64,000 nucleotides of DNA from Leucaena leucocephala. Its lineage: Eukaryota; Streptophyta; Magnoliopsida; Fabales; Fabaceae. Numbering within the stretch: the first letter of the stretch is position 1; each line of letters opens with the position of its first letter. The notes under the pieces were generated by a model that was not told the DNA's origin, made no database searches, and was given only the letters and a program-made list of their open reading frames with translations. Shown piece by piece: positions 41,934 to 54,192 of the stretch. The translations under genes and the position numbers were made by a program. The stretch lies in contig CM073545.1 of the NCBI GenBank assembly GCA_037074615.1, positions 10,744,001 through 10,808,000 on the forward strand, in the 5' to 3' direction.

Positions 41934-44756
41934 TTTCTTTTTCTTTTTTTTTTTTTTGCCCACCCGGTTTACCGGAGTTTTACCCCGACTACGTCCGGAT
42001 CCAACCCGCATCGTGTAACATCCTGATTTTTGGTCTAGGAGATCGGGACAGTTCATCTAGGTCCAAGATGAGGAATGTGAGGAATATCCTAAGTCTTAAG
42101 CCTAGGAATTCTGCAGGTAGCTTGATATGGGCTGGCTCCTGTGTAAGATAACCTGATATGGGCGGGTTGTCGAGCCTTTCAATTAATGATGACTCCCGAA
42201 GAGTTTAAGGGATGAGTTATTGAAAGAGAATTTCTAGAACTTAAGATGAAGGATAAGAAGATGAGAATAGATGCTAGAAAGAGAATGCAGGGGCAAAATC
42301 GTAATTATGGGAAAGATTGGGCTGGTAGCCGATGAGTACCATATTTTGCCAGAAAATAGAGAAAATTATGCTGATCATTTCACTGAACTGTGAAATGTGC
42401 ATATGAGGTCTCTATGTATATGAAAGAATTAGAAATATGACCAGGGGTAAAATGGTCATTTTGGAAAAGTGTACGCGTGAGTGCTTTTTCAGGCCAAAAC
42501 AGCCCGGTCCGGATAAAATATCTGAAAATACCGGGAGATAGAGAAAAGGATTCCGGGTTGAATGAGGAGTCACAGAATTTTGATTTGAGGTCCCGATTTT
42601 TCTGTAAAAATTCCTGAAGATGGGAATTTACAGTTATAATCGGTAAAGGAAAAGCAGTTCCGATAGGGATGATCGGACTGTGGCCAGGGGGCCGTATAGT
42701 ATTTCTAAGGCCTTTAGTGACACCAGGGAAGGCCCAGGCCCATTAGATCAGTCCAGTGGTAAAAGGGGCCGGTGTCCGGGAAAAAGGTGCGAAATGACGA
42801 AAATGCCCCTATGTTATAGAACAGCTGAAGAATGAGTAAAGGGTATTTTGGTCATTTGTCTAAGGTTAGACAGTCCAGGGAAGTTATCTGGATAGTTGAC
42901 CAGGGTCAAAGAATACTCTGGTAAGATGGGAAAAGCCAATAATGCCCCTAGACCTAATAAAGTAAAGAAAGAGAGACCAAGGGCATTTTGGTAATTTACC
43001 AAGGGGTGTTTCTTGGGAATCGTGCCATCAGAGTACTTGGGCTGGATCAGAGACCCAAGAGAATATTCCCAGGCCCAAAAACGCAGGCCCAGTGATTCAG
43101 GGGGAAAAGTGGCATTAAAATAATGATTTAATGACTTTTCAGTAAAGTAAAGTTACTCGGTTGGCACGAAAACTGAGGAGGTGATCAGATAAGTCTGGGA
43201 CTTATCTGGATAGCATTGGGAAGCGTGCAAGGTCTCTTCCAGGCGCCACATGGCATTAGTCTGGAGAAAGCAGATAAAGCTGAGGACACGCTTTACGAGG
43301 CAAGAGACTGGACCGGTGAGTCAGCATGTTGAGTCAGCTGCTGAGGTGTCCAGGATTTCAGACATGTGAAGAATGTGGGGATGAGGTGTCCCGGTGAGGT
43401 GTCCTGGATGATGTCATGCATGATGCAGTAAAAAGGAATAAAGAAAAATAGGAAAATCCAGGAAAAACCAGGACCACAAGTTCATATGGCTTCAAAATTA
43501 TAGGAATGCCATTGAAGGAAACTATAAATACCCCTCCCCCTCCCATTTCATGCATCCCACGGTTTTGAGCCTTTTAGAGAGAGGAGGAGGTGCTAGAGAG
43601 AGAAAGTGAGAGGAAGAAAGAAAGAAAGGAAGTTCTGGCGGAGCTGGAAGCAGAATAGAGATAGTAGAGCTCTGCTAAGCCTTTGAGGTAGTAACTAATC
43701 CTAGCTTTTATGTAATGGCTTTGTGATTTGTTGTGCTATTATTTGGTTGGATTGTTGTCTTATATGTTATGCTTGAAGCTCTACTGCAATGCTATGATCA
43801 TATGTTATTGAGTATGGAAGCACGCAGCATACTTATCTGTACACAATCACAAGCAAGCACTATCACACTGCATTACATATATTGTTATGATTGTTGCTAC
43901 TGAGATTCCCCCGAATCTCATCCCCATCCATAACCTATTACAGGGAGGTTATGCTGAAGTGGATTTTGAGAATCCTAGGAGACGCCGTTATGCTGCCGAA
44001 GTAAAGACTGAACATCAGTATATGATAAGTACTGTGTACGTAGTGCTGTCTAAGGAGGCTAGAAGTGAGTGGACCTAGCCGGTTCATCTAGTCTTTCCTG
44101 GGTACTACGTAGAATGGTAGTTCTCATGAGGGGATTACCGAATCAGTACAGTTCAGTTCTTTGTACAGATAAAGCGTAGCGGTTATGCTGCCGGAGTTTA
44201 GGCAGAAAGAGATGTAATAGAGATAGCAAGATTATGTATATGTCTTGTTGTGTATGCCATGCTGTATGACATTATGTTATTCAATGATAAGTATTGTTTG
44301 GCATATTCAATTTATGTATGGTAAATTAAGGGGAAATTCGCAGGTCCTGAGGCAGCAGTATTCTGACCTCAGTTTGACCTAGTAAACGAAGGAGTTTGGC
44401 TACGAAATTTGGTGAGCCAGTAGTACACATCTGGGGCATTACGTGGATAGGTAATAAGCCTTGTTTGGATGTGTAGAATGAGATTAATCAGTTTTCAAAT
44501 TAAAGGTTCAGAATAAGGAACTTAAGAGTGAAATTTTGAATTTCTGGGCTTAAGTTAAGATATAATCGAGCTAATATGGCTTCCGCAAGTGTACTCTGAG
44601 GAGCCTAAGGGAGGATGTTTCACATCGCGCACCTGGCTATAGTGGATGAGTCTCCCAACGGGGATTTTCTGCATTCGCCAAGGCTCAAACTCGAGACCTC
44701 GCTTAAGCGATAACGAGTCGCTTACCACTCGGACCAACCCCCGTTTAGATAGAATT
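41934..44756 (-). mobile_element. SINE family 1 copy split by a gypsy-type solo LTR
   Basis: The SINE parts are 41934-42013 (tail side) and 44623-44756 (head side). The target duplication TAGTCCATCCATACTT (41918-41933) and TAGTCCATCCACACTT (44757-44772) differs at one base. Long T/C run at the tail. The SINE interrupts LINE-A ORF1. Confidence 0.9.
42014..44622 (+). mobile_element. gypsy-type solo LTR B inside a SINE
   Basis: 2,609 bp, TGTAACATCC to GGATGTTTCA, with a perfect target duplication CATCG (42009-42013 and 44623-44627). A TATAAATA box lies at 43525, followed by a purine-rich leader (43572-43632). It matches solo LTR A (8505) at both ends and in the CACAAGCAAGCAC and CTACTGAG blocks but is much longer. 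No coding region. Ends of this type are common in Ty3/gypsy LTRs; it could also be an LTR of another order. Confidence 0.85.
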
Positions 44757-44830
44757 TAGTCCATCCACACTTGAAGATTCAATAAATGGCCATGTATTGA
44801 CCAAGGTTTACCTTTCAAAATACACATATA
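44757..44830 (-). pseudogene. LINE-A ORF1, short middle segment
   Basis: On the minus strand, ILKGKPWSIHGHLLNLQVWM is the GPW region of DUF4283. It is isolated between the SINE and the MITE. Confidence 0.75.
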
Positions 44831-45365
44831 GGGCCTGTTTAGATATAATTTTAAAAAAGGGCTTATGGACAGCTTATGGAAAAAAGCTTTTAGAGAAGAG
44901 TTTATGGAAAAAAAGTGGTTTTGAATAAATAAGTGTTTGGATAATTATTTTTATAATGATGTTTTATATTAGTAAATTATCAAAAAGTGTATGATTTGAT
45001 TAAAAGTAAGAGAGAGGAGAGAGGGTATAAAATAGAGAGGAGAGAGGAGAGGGGTAGAGATGAGAGAGGAGAGAGTGTATAAGAAAAAAGAGGGGTAAGA
45101 TAGTAATTGAATAGTCCATAAGTTCTTTTACTGTTTTAAAAATTAGTTTTAATACTTTATTCAAAATCATGGTTTTAAACCATAATTTTGCCCAAAAGTA
45201 CTATGGACAAATATGGCTGTTTGTTTTAAAATTTCTCCAAACCAAATTTTGCCCAAAAGAACTTTTTTTTTCCCACCCGGTTCACCGGAGCTTTAACCCA
45301 ACTATATTCGGATCCGACCTAAAAGGAATTTTAAAACCATAGTTTAGGGTAAACCAAACAGACCC
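44831..45365. mobile_element. MITE with pyrimidine/purine core inserted in LINE-A ORF1
   Basis: Ends GGGCCTGTTTAGATATAA and, inverted, GGGTCTGTTTGGTTTACC, flanked by TA on both sides. Removing it with one TA puts the LINE ORF1 pieces in the same frame. It contains a GA-rich block (45005-45085) and a small SINE fragment. It is related to 18340-18888. Confidence 0.75.
45263..45320 (-). mobile_element. SINE family 1, short 5'-truncated copy
   Basis: T-run, CCCACCCGGTTCACCGGAGC and onward to GATCCGACC; only the 3' third is present. The short flanking similarity AAAAGAACT / AAAAGGAAT may be the target repeat. It lies inside the MITE. Confidence 0.8.
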
Positions 45366-45606
45366 TAATCATCCGCTTTTTTGAAACTGAATAGAAAAAT
45401 GTATTGACCTCTATCAAGATCGTGGTCTTCCACATCTTCCTCCTTGATGTGCCAACCTCTTTTATCATGGAAATTACAGTCGGTTTATTCAAGTTTTTAC
45501 AAGTTAGAAGTTTCCCGACCAAAGCACCACGAGTCTTCGATGTTTTCTCCAACTTCAGCATTACCTCCATCGGTTTTTTCTTCATGCTTCCTTGACCTAC
45601 CTCCAT
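45366..45606 (-). pseudogene. LINE-A ORF1, N-terminal part
   Basis: From the ATG at 45606 on the minus strand: MEVGQGSMKKKPMEVML, then GALVGKLLTCKNLNKPTVIS, then MWKTTILIEVNTFFYSVSKK, the start of the DUF4283 domain. No stop is seen within it. It is cut by the MITE. Confidence 0.7.
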
Positions 45607-46608
45607 TCCGACAATACCTCAACTCGCGCGCACCAAAAGAGAAGGTAAACGAAAAAAGAGAGAGAGAGGAAGAAAGAGATTAGAGAAGATGAAAGAAGAA
45701 GGCCAATAGCCGTTCGAATAACAACGACGACAAAGGTCACTCATAGGAACCTCACCGAACTCTCACAGGGGAGAGGGAAAAGCTGCTTTCCTTACTTCTT
45801 TTAGTAACTTATTGTAAGCAACAATATGATATGTTCAAAAGGGTTTAATTTGTTTCCGAAATTAAATTTAAAAACTTAGTAAAAACTAAATTAAGATTAT
45901 TTGAGAAATACAACAATTTACTCTAAAATCAATAATTATTCGAATTCATTGCAATTAAGTTCCCCGAGACATATAGAACTACAAAGATAAAAAAATTATA
46001 AATTATTTTTCAAAATTAATTATTCCCACTACATCTCTTATAGTAAATTTCTAATGCTTCCTTCATTTTTCACGTTTGTTACTTGATAAAATCCAAAACC
46101 TTCACACTTTTCTGCAGTATGAACCCCAAAATTGATTCTTATTCACACTTGCAATGACTTTGGTTAGTGCATCAGTACCTGTAGAAACAACAATAAATAA
46201 AAATAAATAAATTTTAACAATAAAGTTATTGTTAGAGTGAACTGAAGTCAAATATATGTTGACTTTTGATGCAAATTACAATTTTTTTTCATCTCCAAAA
46301 TACAGGCTTATCTTGAAATAAAAACTCAAAAAACATTTTAATTCAATTTTAGATTTTTTTTTACTAAAAATACCCTCCAATAACCTAGATGTATATTATT
46401 TAACTTAAAAATTACAGGAAGGTATTTTTATCCAAAATAAAGTTGAACTAAAGTGTAGAATTTTCTTTTTTATTTCGAGAGAAGTTTGTGCATATTTTGG
46501 ATATAGAGTAATAGTCCATATAACTTCAGTGAAACGAAGATATTTATAATTTTCTCTTTGATAATATGACATACTAAATATTTTTGCTTCTATGAAACAT
46601 TTTTTCAT
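45607..46608. other. intergenic, LINE-A leader then AT-rich DNA
   Basis: 45607-45800 is purine-rich and may be the LINE-A 5' leader. The rest shows nothing recognisable. Confidence 0.35.
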
Positions 46609-46623
46609 CCTTGTAGGCGATTT

Positions 46624-46804
46624 TTTTTCCCCACCTGGTTGACCGGAGTTTTACCCTGGCTATATCCGGATTTGACCCGCGTCGCGCACCTAGCTATGAT
46701 GAGTGAGTCTCCTAACGGGGATTTTCTGCATACGCTAAGGCTCGAACTCGAGACCTCCCTTAAGCGATATCAAGCCGCTTACCACTCGGACCAACCCCGT
46801 TGGT
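46624..46804 (-). mobile_element. SINE family 1 copy just downstream of the 5-phosphatase gene
   Basis: A full-length copy with flanks CCTTGTAGGCGATTT (46609-46623) and CCTTGCAAGCGATTT (46805-46819), 13 of 15 matching. It starts about 107 bp beyond the stop codon of the minus-strand gene, so it probably sits in the 3' UTR or terminator region, in the same orientation as the gene. Confidence 0.88.
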
Positions 46805-46910
46805 CCTTGCAAGCGATTTCAATCAAATATGGGTCGACATGCTTATATTTTGTTAATTCATAAAAGAAGAGGAGATTACCTTAGATTTTTTGGAGAAAAC
46901 TTTCAAAACA

Positions 46911-49900
46911 TCAAGAAAAATAAGCCCTTCTTCTTGTGGTTACAAGATCTTCAATCTGAAAATTGAAAGAAGGAACCTTCTTCTTCAGCATCCTTGACAT
47001 GGCCTCAACTTGTACCAAAAATGTCGCACAAACCGGCCGATGATCGGAAAACTTCAACTCCTTTCGCTCATACGAGCGTTGCTGAATTCCCCTCCCACGC
47101 CATAGAATTCTATCACACCTGCAATTTTTTTTCTTTTCTTCATAAGCAAGTAAAATAGTGATGGGTATCTAAGTGATATGGGAACCTTGTCCCAAAAGTT
47201 AACTATTAAGGAGAAAGAACCAACCCACTAAAATACCCCCATTAAACATCCCATACTACCAGGTCTCTATCACATTACAATATGATACCAACTCAAATTC
47301 TTCAGACTGACGTACCAAGCCGGAGTTCTTCTTTTGTTTTTTGAAACTTTGACAGATTCTGCATAGTAAGTGTCTGAGTTTAAGGGGTATTTGTAAGTAG
47401 GTGCAAAGTAGATTTTGCCTTCTTTCCATCCCTTAAATACGCGACCTGCTTCCCTTTCTGTCTGAAGCTAAAAGAAGCAAATATGCAGCAATAAGCACAG
47501 CAGAAAAATTAAGCGCAAATTGCATAAGGAAGACATGAAATCCTTGAATCTCTGTATATTTTAGATATCACAAGCTTCACTGACAAGAAAAAATCATACG
47601 GTTCAAACCGAAACTGAACCGGATGGCCTTTTAGAATTTTCTATATTGCAGTTTCATAAATTTTGTCTACTGAAACAAAGTTATAGCACAGATTAGCTGT
47701 CAGCAATGAAGAACACAGTATATTCTTCCATGTCACGTTGGTTATAATGATTTTTATATAATACTACTCTAGTCCTTAATATAGGATCTAACTGGAAAGT
47801 TGAATTTGACTCTAAATATAAGATTTATTTCCTATATTTATTAATTTTTTCCCAAATTATTTGACTTGGAAAAAATATATCTATTAACTGACTTAACTAA
47901 CTTCCTTAATCTAATCAAATTAGTTAAATATGTCATATATTAAAAACCGAAAGAGTATCAAATTACATTCTTCTAACTATTACCTAACAATAATTCTTTT
48001 TTCTTTTTTTTTTAAAGTAAGAACCTGAGGGTCATTTTTCATTTCATAAATCACTTTAATTTTATTTTTATCACATCCCTTCTCATTCCGTATAACAAGC
48101 AGGTCATATAAGACTTTCAACTAGCAACTAGTAACAAAAGTCTGTAACTGAAATGAAATGAGATAACCAACAAAAAATACTTCCCAAAAACTCAAAATGA
48201 CAGGTATGATAACCATGTCAACTGAGCAATGTAAGACGAGGTGACGTAGAACAAAAAGCGAGAACTCCCGGAGAATTCTTCGCTAGTTAAACTCCAACTT
48301 AAACTCCTAGATAGTTATCCAAGATATATATATATATATAACCACTATCCTAACAAATACAAAATATAAGAAAATCATAATCGACATTAGCTAGGGAAAC
48401 TACCTGATCCTTATCAAAAAGTGCAAGCCAATCCTTCCTTTCCACAAGCCGTTTTGCATCATCATAGCTTAAAGCGATTCGGTAGTTTAAGTCCCCTAGC
48501 CATATGATCCGACTGAAGACAGATTTTCCATGTACGTGTCAGATATTTAGAGACAACAGGTTTGAATATTACATGGAGGACATTATCCACTGAAGAGAGT
48601 TTGGCATTAACATGAACATTTAAAATAGTTTCAAGCAAAGTTCTCACTCATGGTCTAAAATTCTCTCAGGCATTCTACTATATGATGTCTTGCAAATCCT
48701 TGGAAACTGAGTGTTCTTTAAAATCTCTATAACATCAAGGTTTCTCCGAAGCTCATCGCCCTCTTTCTCTCCAGATGCCAAATGACTGCAGATAAAGCAA
48801 AAAGTGTTCTGGTACAATGACATGCTCACAGATATACACCCCTGCAACAACAGAACTTGCATGATTATGTACATACTAACAAGATGGTGAAGGGGCTACA
48901 ATTTAATCCAAGAAAATCGCGTCCTTGAATCTTGGACTAAAAGAAAACCATTAAAGTCCAATTCATATTACTGTAATAGACTGCTTTCTTGTTTCAGAGA
49001 GTTTGTTTTGTTACATTTTAAATTTCATATACCAACTTTGTGTTTAGACCTTAATTCAAGAAGGCATGATATAATTTCTAAAATATAGAAAAAGATGGTT
49101 CAGACTTTAGAATACCTTGTTTCCGAGGCAACCCATGATCCCGCGACTAGTGCAACATACTCTCAAATGGCCAACATGCTGGACAAGTTCCTTCTTCATC
49201 CAGACACAAATGAAAATCCCCACCATTTGCTTGCTTGCAACAAGACTGTATTTCATATTCTTTTTAGTAGCCAAAGAAATCGAAGTTTGGTAACTGTCGT
49301 CATCCTCTTCAGAGGAAGAATCGTCAAGGTTTACAGTTGATTCTTGGCAAAGAAAACAGAATTCCTTGTAAACCTTCCTTTCCATTTCAAGAACACAGTT
49401 ACATCCTTTTAACCTCTTCCCATCTAATGTCCTCAATGTCTTCTTAAGCTTCCTATAAGTGGGTTTTTGAAAGAATAATGATCCTCCAAATGATGCTGTG
49501 TGTTTTAATCCCTTTGAAGCTAAATGAGAAGGTCCATTCAGTGAATGATTGATCAAAGCAAGCCATTTCGCAGCAGGCTCATTATCCTCTAATACCAGAA
49601 CATTTCCTGCATTTAATGGGACGATTTCCTGAAAACTAACAAGATGGAGAAAGGCAAATCAGACACAGAATGAATATATAGTAGACGAATTTGATCAAGA
49701 CATTAAATAAGAAACCTTTAATTTTATCTTTCCTTTCCCTCTTCCTCACACAGCATCACTTATTATTCATTATTCAAGTCTCCTTCTCTCAAAAAACAAA
49801 TATATCAGAAAGCTCAAACTGCTATAAACATCCCATACGATAAACAAGCTTTTTCATTTTTTTATTTTGGACAAGGCATTTTCATTTAATAATTCAAAAG

Positions 49901-50226
49901 AGGAAGTGAAGGAAGAAAAGATCATACAATAATGGATAATAGGTCCCTCAAAAGAAAAAAATAAATTATAGGGAAAATGACAGTTAAATGACCTATTAAT
50001 TGTATTAATGACAGCAAAGGACTTAAAAAAACAAAATCTATTGCAACATCTAGAAGACCAAGTTGTCAATTTAGGGAACCTGTGATCTCTTTAAGAGACA
50101 CCCATGTTTTCTAATTCTCAAAGCTATTACTATCATTAATATAACTTACGGGTCCTTAACTGTCATTTTCTCTAAATTAAGTATAACGCTTTTTTGTTGT
50201 GAATCAAATTAGAAACTTGTGTGTGC

Positions 50227-50263
<37 letters not shown>

Positions 50264-51861
50264 CATACCCCAAGACATATATATCTGGTTCATTTCTGAC
50301 CTGAAGAAAGTCGCTCAGGTCAAGGTTCCCATTAGGACATTGCCCTCCTACATTCCATGTTGCTACAAACACTCTAAGATCAAAAGGAATTTGATTACCA
50401 TGAGTTATATACTCTGAAACAGTGTAAGAGGTAACAGAAACCAAGAAACAGAAATTCATCTTATAAATACCTTAAATTCTGAATATCTTCACCAGAAGAC
50501 ATAGGAGGCTCTGTGCAGCTAAAATAATGATTTTCAATGTATGGATCAGCTAGTGCTTCTGCAAGTATTACAGACAATGAAGTTAACAACAGACAAAGAA
50601 TAAGAGGTTGATCAAAGCAATCATGTCCAGAACATTGTGTTAGGGATAAGAGTGAAGTCTAAACATGCCAAGAGTAAAGATCCTCTTAAAATCAACCTCG
50701 GTAACAAGCTTAGGCATAACAAAGAGGGATGTCATGGGTAAAGAAGAAGAACAGGTAAGATTAAATAAAGAAGTAAAATCCTCTACTACACTAGCTTGCA
50801 AGTCCAAGCATGAATATATTCTCATAGATCAATTTCCCAGATGCTCCACCTTCTCTGTCATAAAATTTCTCTAACATAATAAGCCAATCATTATCATTTT
50901 CTCAAAGAAATCTCACCGGTAAAAGAAAACTAGCATATAAAATCTCTCCACTAAATTGGCAACTGGGGTATATTGTCAGTGTTGAAAGGTATATAATATT
51001 CTCAACCTTATCTTTGAATAGTTCCAAATTAGTTATGTGTGTGGCTTGAGAGAAATGGATATTGTGAATAGTTAAGGAACGGAAAAGTGGATATATTCAT
51101 GCTTCATATAGAACACTAAATAGCACCGAAACATGAATATATTCTTCTTTTTTAACGAAATTGCCTTGGATGTTGCATAAAAATTCTGTCATCACTTATC
51201 AGTGAGGCAGTTTTATCTCCTAACTTTTCAAAATATCATACCAAAAACAGGGATAGAAGAAGAAAAGGTTCCATTTGAAAAGGCAAAGAAGAAAGGATTA
51301 ATCAAATTCCATTCAGAGGGGAAAAGAAGAATAGAATAATGTTCCCTTCAACGGAAAAGCAGAGATTCCACAATTTAAGACAAGCAAGTAGGATCATATA
51401 TAAAGTATAGAAAGCAACAAGATATGAGCTGGCCTCCCTAATATCAGAATGATTATTCTCTTTGTCCCATCTATTTATATAACAACCAAGAACGTACTGT
51501 TTCCCTCTATTTAATTGAAAAACTGAGAGCAAAAAATCTATTAGTAACCTTTTTTTCCTCTTGAACTCACCAAGGGTATCAACCGAGACTCCACCGGCCC
51601 CCGTTTCATTTCTCTCCTTCATGGTGAAAATTTTCCGAATAAAAGACTGAAATCGCATACAAGAAGACAGAGATTACAAAATCAGCATTCATATGTACAA
51701 TAACACAGCTAAAATACACTCGCATGATGTCAAGGTTCCAAATAATTACAATGTGAAGAAAAACAAATCAAGAATATAAACAATACCTGCTTCCTTCTCT
51801 GTTGATTAGTAGGTACTACTATATCATAAACTTCTGATCCATGGTTACCATCATTTTCCAT
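46911..51861 (-). CDS. type I inositol polyphosphate 5-phosphatase, complete, nine coding exons
   Basis: Coding exons, 5' to 3' on the minus strand: 51861-51787, 51646-51571, 50558-50471, 50373-50269, 49635-49116, 48841-48648, 48512-48404, 47467-47316, 47118-46911. All introns are GT-AG, phases agree and the sum is 1,527 bp, a 508-residue protein. TAG stands in frame directly before the ATG (MENDGNHGSEVYD). Hallmarks: RVFVATWNVGG (exon 4), FQEIVPLNAGNVLVLED (exon 5), SRGIMGCLGNK/GCISVSMS across exons 5-6, WLGDLNYRIAL (exon 7, catalytic motif), APTYKYPLNSD and RRTPAW/CDRILW across exons 8-9 (second catalytic motif), KFSDHRPV (exon 9). Such enzymes remove the 5-phosphate from Ins(1,4,5)P3-type inositol phosphates and phosphoinositides, ending calcium and membrane signalling. 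Exon 5 carries an acidic insert (DDSSSEEDDD) between the conserved halves. The paralogue number cannot be assigned. The gene looks functional. Confidence 0.95.
47765..47957. mobile_element. Stowaway-like MITE in intron 7 of the 5-phosphatase
   Basis: TACTCTAGTCCTTAATATA at the left and, inverted at the right, TACTCTTTCGGTTTTTAATA. It shares the internal phrase AATCTAATCAAATTA with 55339-55602. Probable TA target site. Confidence 0.5.
50220..50263. repeat. compound (GT)n(GA)n microsatellite at a splice donor
   Basis: On the gene strand it reads (TC)n then (AC)n and begins about five bases after the intron 4 donor GTATGC (50268). Confidence 0.95.
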
Positions 51862-53210
51862 CTAGATTCCATCAAAGGGGGAAAAGTTAATCATTGGTAG
51901 AAGATCAATAAGTGATTAATTTACGCTAAATAATTATTTCCAGTAAATATTGCTCCAGAAGGCACTGTACAGAGCTTACATACCCAAAACATAACAAACA
52001 TATTCAGGTTAGATGAAATGGAAGAAAAAGAATACGATCCCAATTGACTTAAAAAATATCAAACAATACAAGTATCTATTCGTCTGGATTAGTACAATGT
52101 CATAAGAAAGCACAAAATGAGAAAAGGATATAGTAAAAAATCTCAACCATTAGAAAATGAGTGGATAGACCGAATGTATTATCTGGATAAGTCAACTGAT
52201 CAAGCAATTCCATTTGAATGAATTATGAAACAGAATATTTTCCGAGAAAAGCTAGAATTTGGGAGGGAGAAATTGAACAACCTGAATATTCCTTGTTCTA
52301 GAACAGAGAACTCTTTGGGCAGTGTACAACAAAAGAAGCAAAACAACTTGGTCTTCGAAAGACTCATAAAACTCTTAAATACGAAACCATGTATTGAGTA
52401 TTGATGATTCCCAAAAAGATAGAAGACGAGACAGAGTAATGGGTATACGTGCAAATAGGGAGTTGGGAGGAGGTTGGGTTTCCCTTCCCTTGCTTTCTCG
52501 AGAAAATGGAATGGAAAATTCAGGAGGAAAAGGGAACAGTCAAAAAGAGGTTGTAGCTTGGAATCTTGTGTATTAAATTCCCTCAGAAACTCAATATTAT
52601 TTGGGAGCGCAAAGGCCATGATTCGTCTGCTTCCTGCTTGTTTTCTTCTGCGGCAAACCAGCAAAAAAAAAAAAAATGGTAGTCTCTTGGGTTCGATTCT
52701 GTGAATTGTCTGGCATTGAACTTGGTTTAAAATTGAAAGTTGAGAGAAGAAAAGAAAGAGAAGAATCTGGGCAAGCCCACGTGTAAGTGCCCGCAAGGCA
52801 AATTATTGCATAGTTGGTGGCCCCTTTGGATTGTTTCCTTACAGTGTGCCACCTACGCTTAGCTTTTGCCCTGTTTACTGTAAATTTGATAGTTGACTAT
52901 TGACTAACCCTTGTTTGAGAGAGAGAGAGAGAGTATGAAGTTCATGACTTCATGATGGAATTGAATCACTATTCTTGAGTAAAACATGAAATGTAGTAAA
53001 CGATATATTTATACAATTATGATAGGGATAACTTATTTTTCAGATGATGATGTGTAGATGACTCATAATTAGTTAATTTTGATATATCAATAATTATATT
53101 AGATATAAAATTTATAATAAATTATACTTTTATCCATTGTAAATGACAAGCATTGATAAAATTAGGTCAGATTGTGACCTAGAATTCAATTGAATAAATT
53201 GATCATGATC
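51862..53210 (-). other. 5' UTR, promoter and upstream region of the 5-phosphatase
   Basis: No further coding exon is needed. 52200-52800 gives long frames on both strands but no domain. It includes CCACGTGG-like CACGTG at 52779 (a G-box core) and a GA run at 52916-52933. A/T-rich beyond. 53215-53440 may hold another decayed SINE-like repeat with a T-rich left end. Confidence 0.45.
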
Positions 53211-53656
53211 GTTTTTTTTTTGTTTTTTTTGCCAAAAGAACTCCTTACGGAGTTAATTTGTCGTATATCAAAATCATCAACTCGATCAATTAGAAGAAAA
53301 GGGTTTCAAACTTTCAATTAGAGGTCAGGGTTGTGAGAAAAATTAATTTAGTGATAAGAAGCCTTCGGTACCTACCTGAGTTTCATTCAGACTCTTGTGA
53401 ATGAATTTGAAACACATGGATAAGCTTTTGTGCTTCCTCGATTGAAATTTTTTTATAGTCATAGAGAAAACAATTGTTGTAAGAGGGAAAATATGCTTTA
53501 GTATCTTAAATTGTTAGTATTTATGCAATATCAAAATATAATTTTTTTTATGAAAAATAGGAAAGCATTTATTATTTTCTTCCAAAAATACCCTTAATTA
53601 ATTTTAACTAACTTTTTTTTATATATAATTTGATTAAAGATATCTTATAAAAAGTA

Positions 53657-54183
53657 GGCTAAAATACTCATAAGCCCCCTTAACTTTAGCTCTGTTACGG
53701 ATAACCCCCCTCATCTTTAAAAATTTAAAAATAAAACCCTCAACTTTCATATCTTGACACTTAACCCCCCACTGTTAAAATGTCTGTGAAATCTAACCGA
53801 ACACATGCCCTGTAATGACCCTAGAAAATATATAGATATAATACTATTTTAATAAGTATATATATATTATATTGCAGTGATTTTACAAAGGGGAGCTGGT
53901 AGTTGAGTAGTTGCAGGCTGTGTCTTGAGTAGCAGGTGTGAGGTTCGAACCCGCCAAAGTGTGATTTGAAGCTAACACAATTACATCATCAACAACCTAA
54001 TGTATACTCTCCGTTAGATATGCAAAGTGTGATATGCATTCTGTTAGATTTCACGACATTTTAACGGTGGGGGGGTTAATTGTCAATATATGAAAGTTGA
54101 GGGTTTTATTTTTAAATTTTTAAAGATGAGGGGGGTTATCCGCAACAGGGCTAAAGTTAAAGGGAGTTATGAGTATTTTGGCC
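53657..54183. mobile_element. MULE-type MITE with 140-bp inverted repeats
   Basis: 527 bp. Left GGCTAAAATACTCATAAGCC and, inverted right, GGCCAAAATACTCATAACTC start inverted repeats that extend about 140 bp with few differences. A perfect 9-bp target duplication TAAAAAGTA flanks it (53648-53656 and 54184-54192), as for Mutator-like elements. The central 250 bp is non-coding but holds a tRNA-like stretch ending GAGGTTCGAACCCGCC (about 53940). Confidence 0.92.
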
Positions 54184-54192
54184 TAAAAAGTA

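Noticed and set aside
42014..44622. DNA transposon because of the 10-bp inverted ends
   Set aside because: TG/CA ends, a 5-bp TSD and an internal TATA box suit a solo LTR better; no transposase.
52200..52796. 198-codon minus frame upstream of the 5-phosphatase
   Set aside because: No domain, low-complexity Phe/Leu content, and the gene's ATG with an in-frame upstream stop is at 51861.
53930..53955. A true tRNA gene
   Set aside because: A B-box is present but no convincing cloverleaf or CCA-adjacent acceptor stem could be built by eye.
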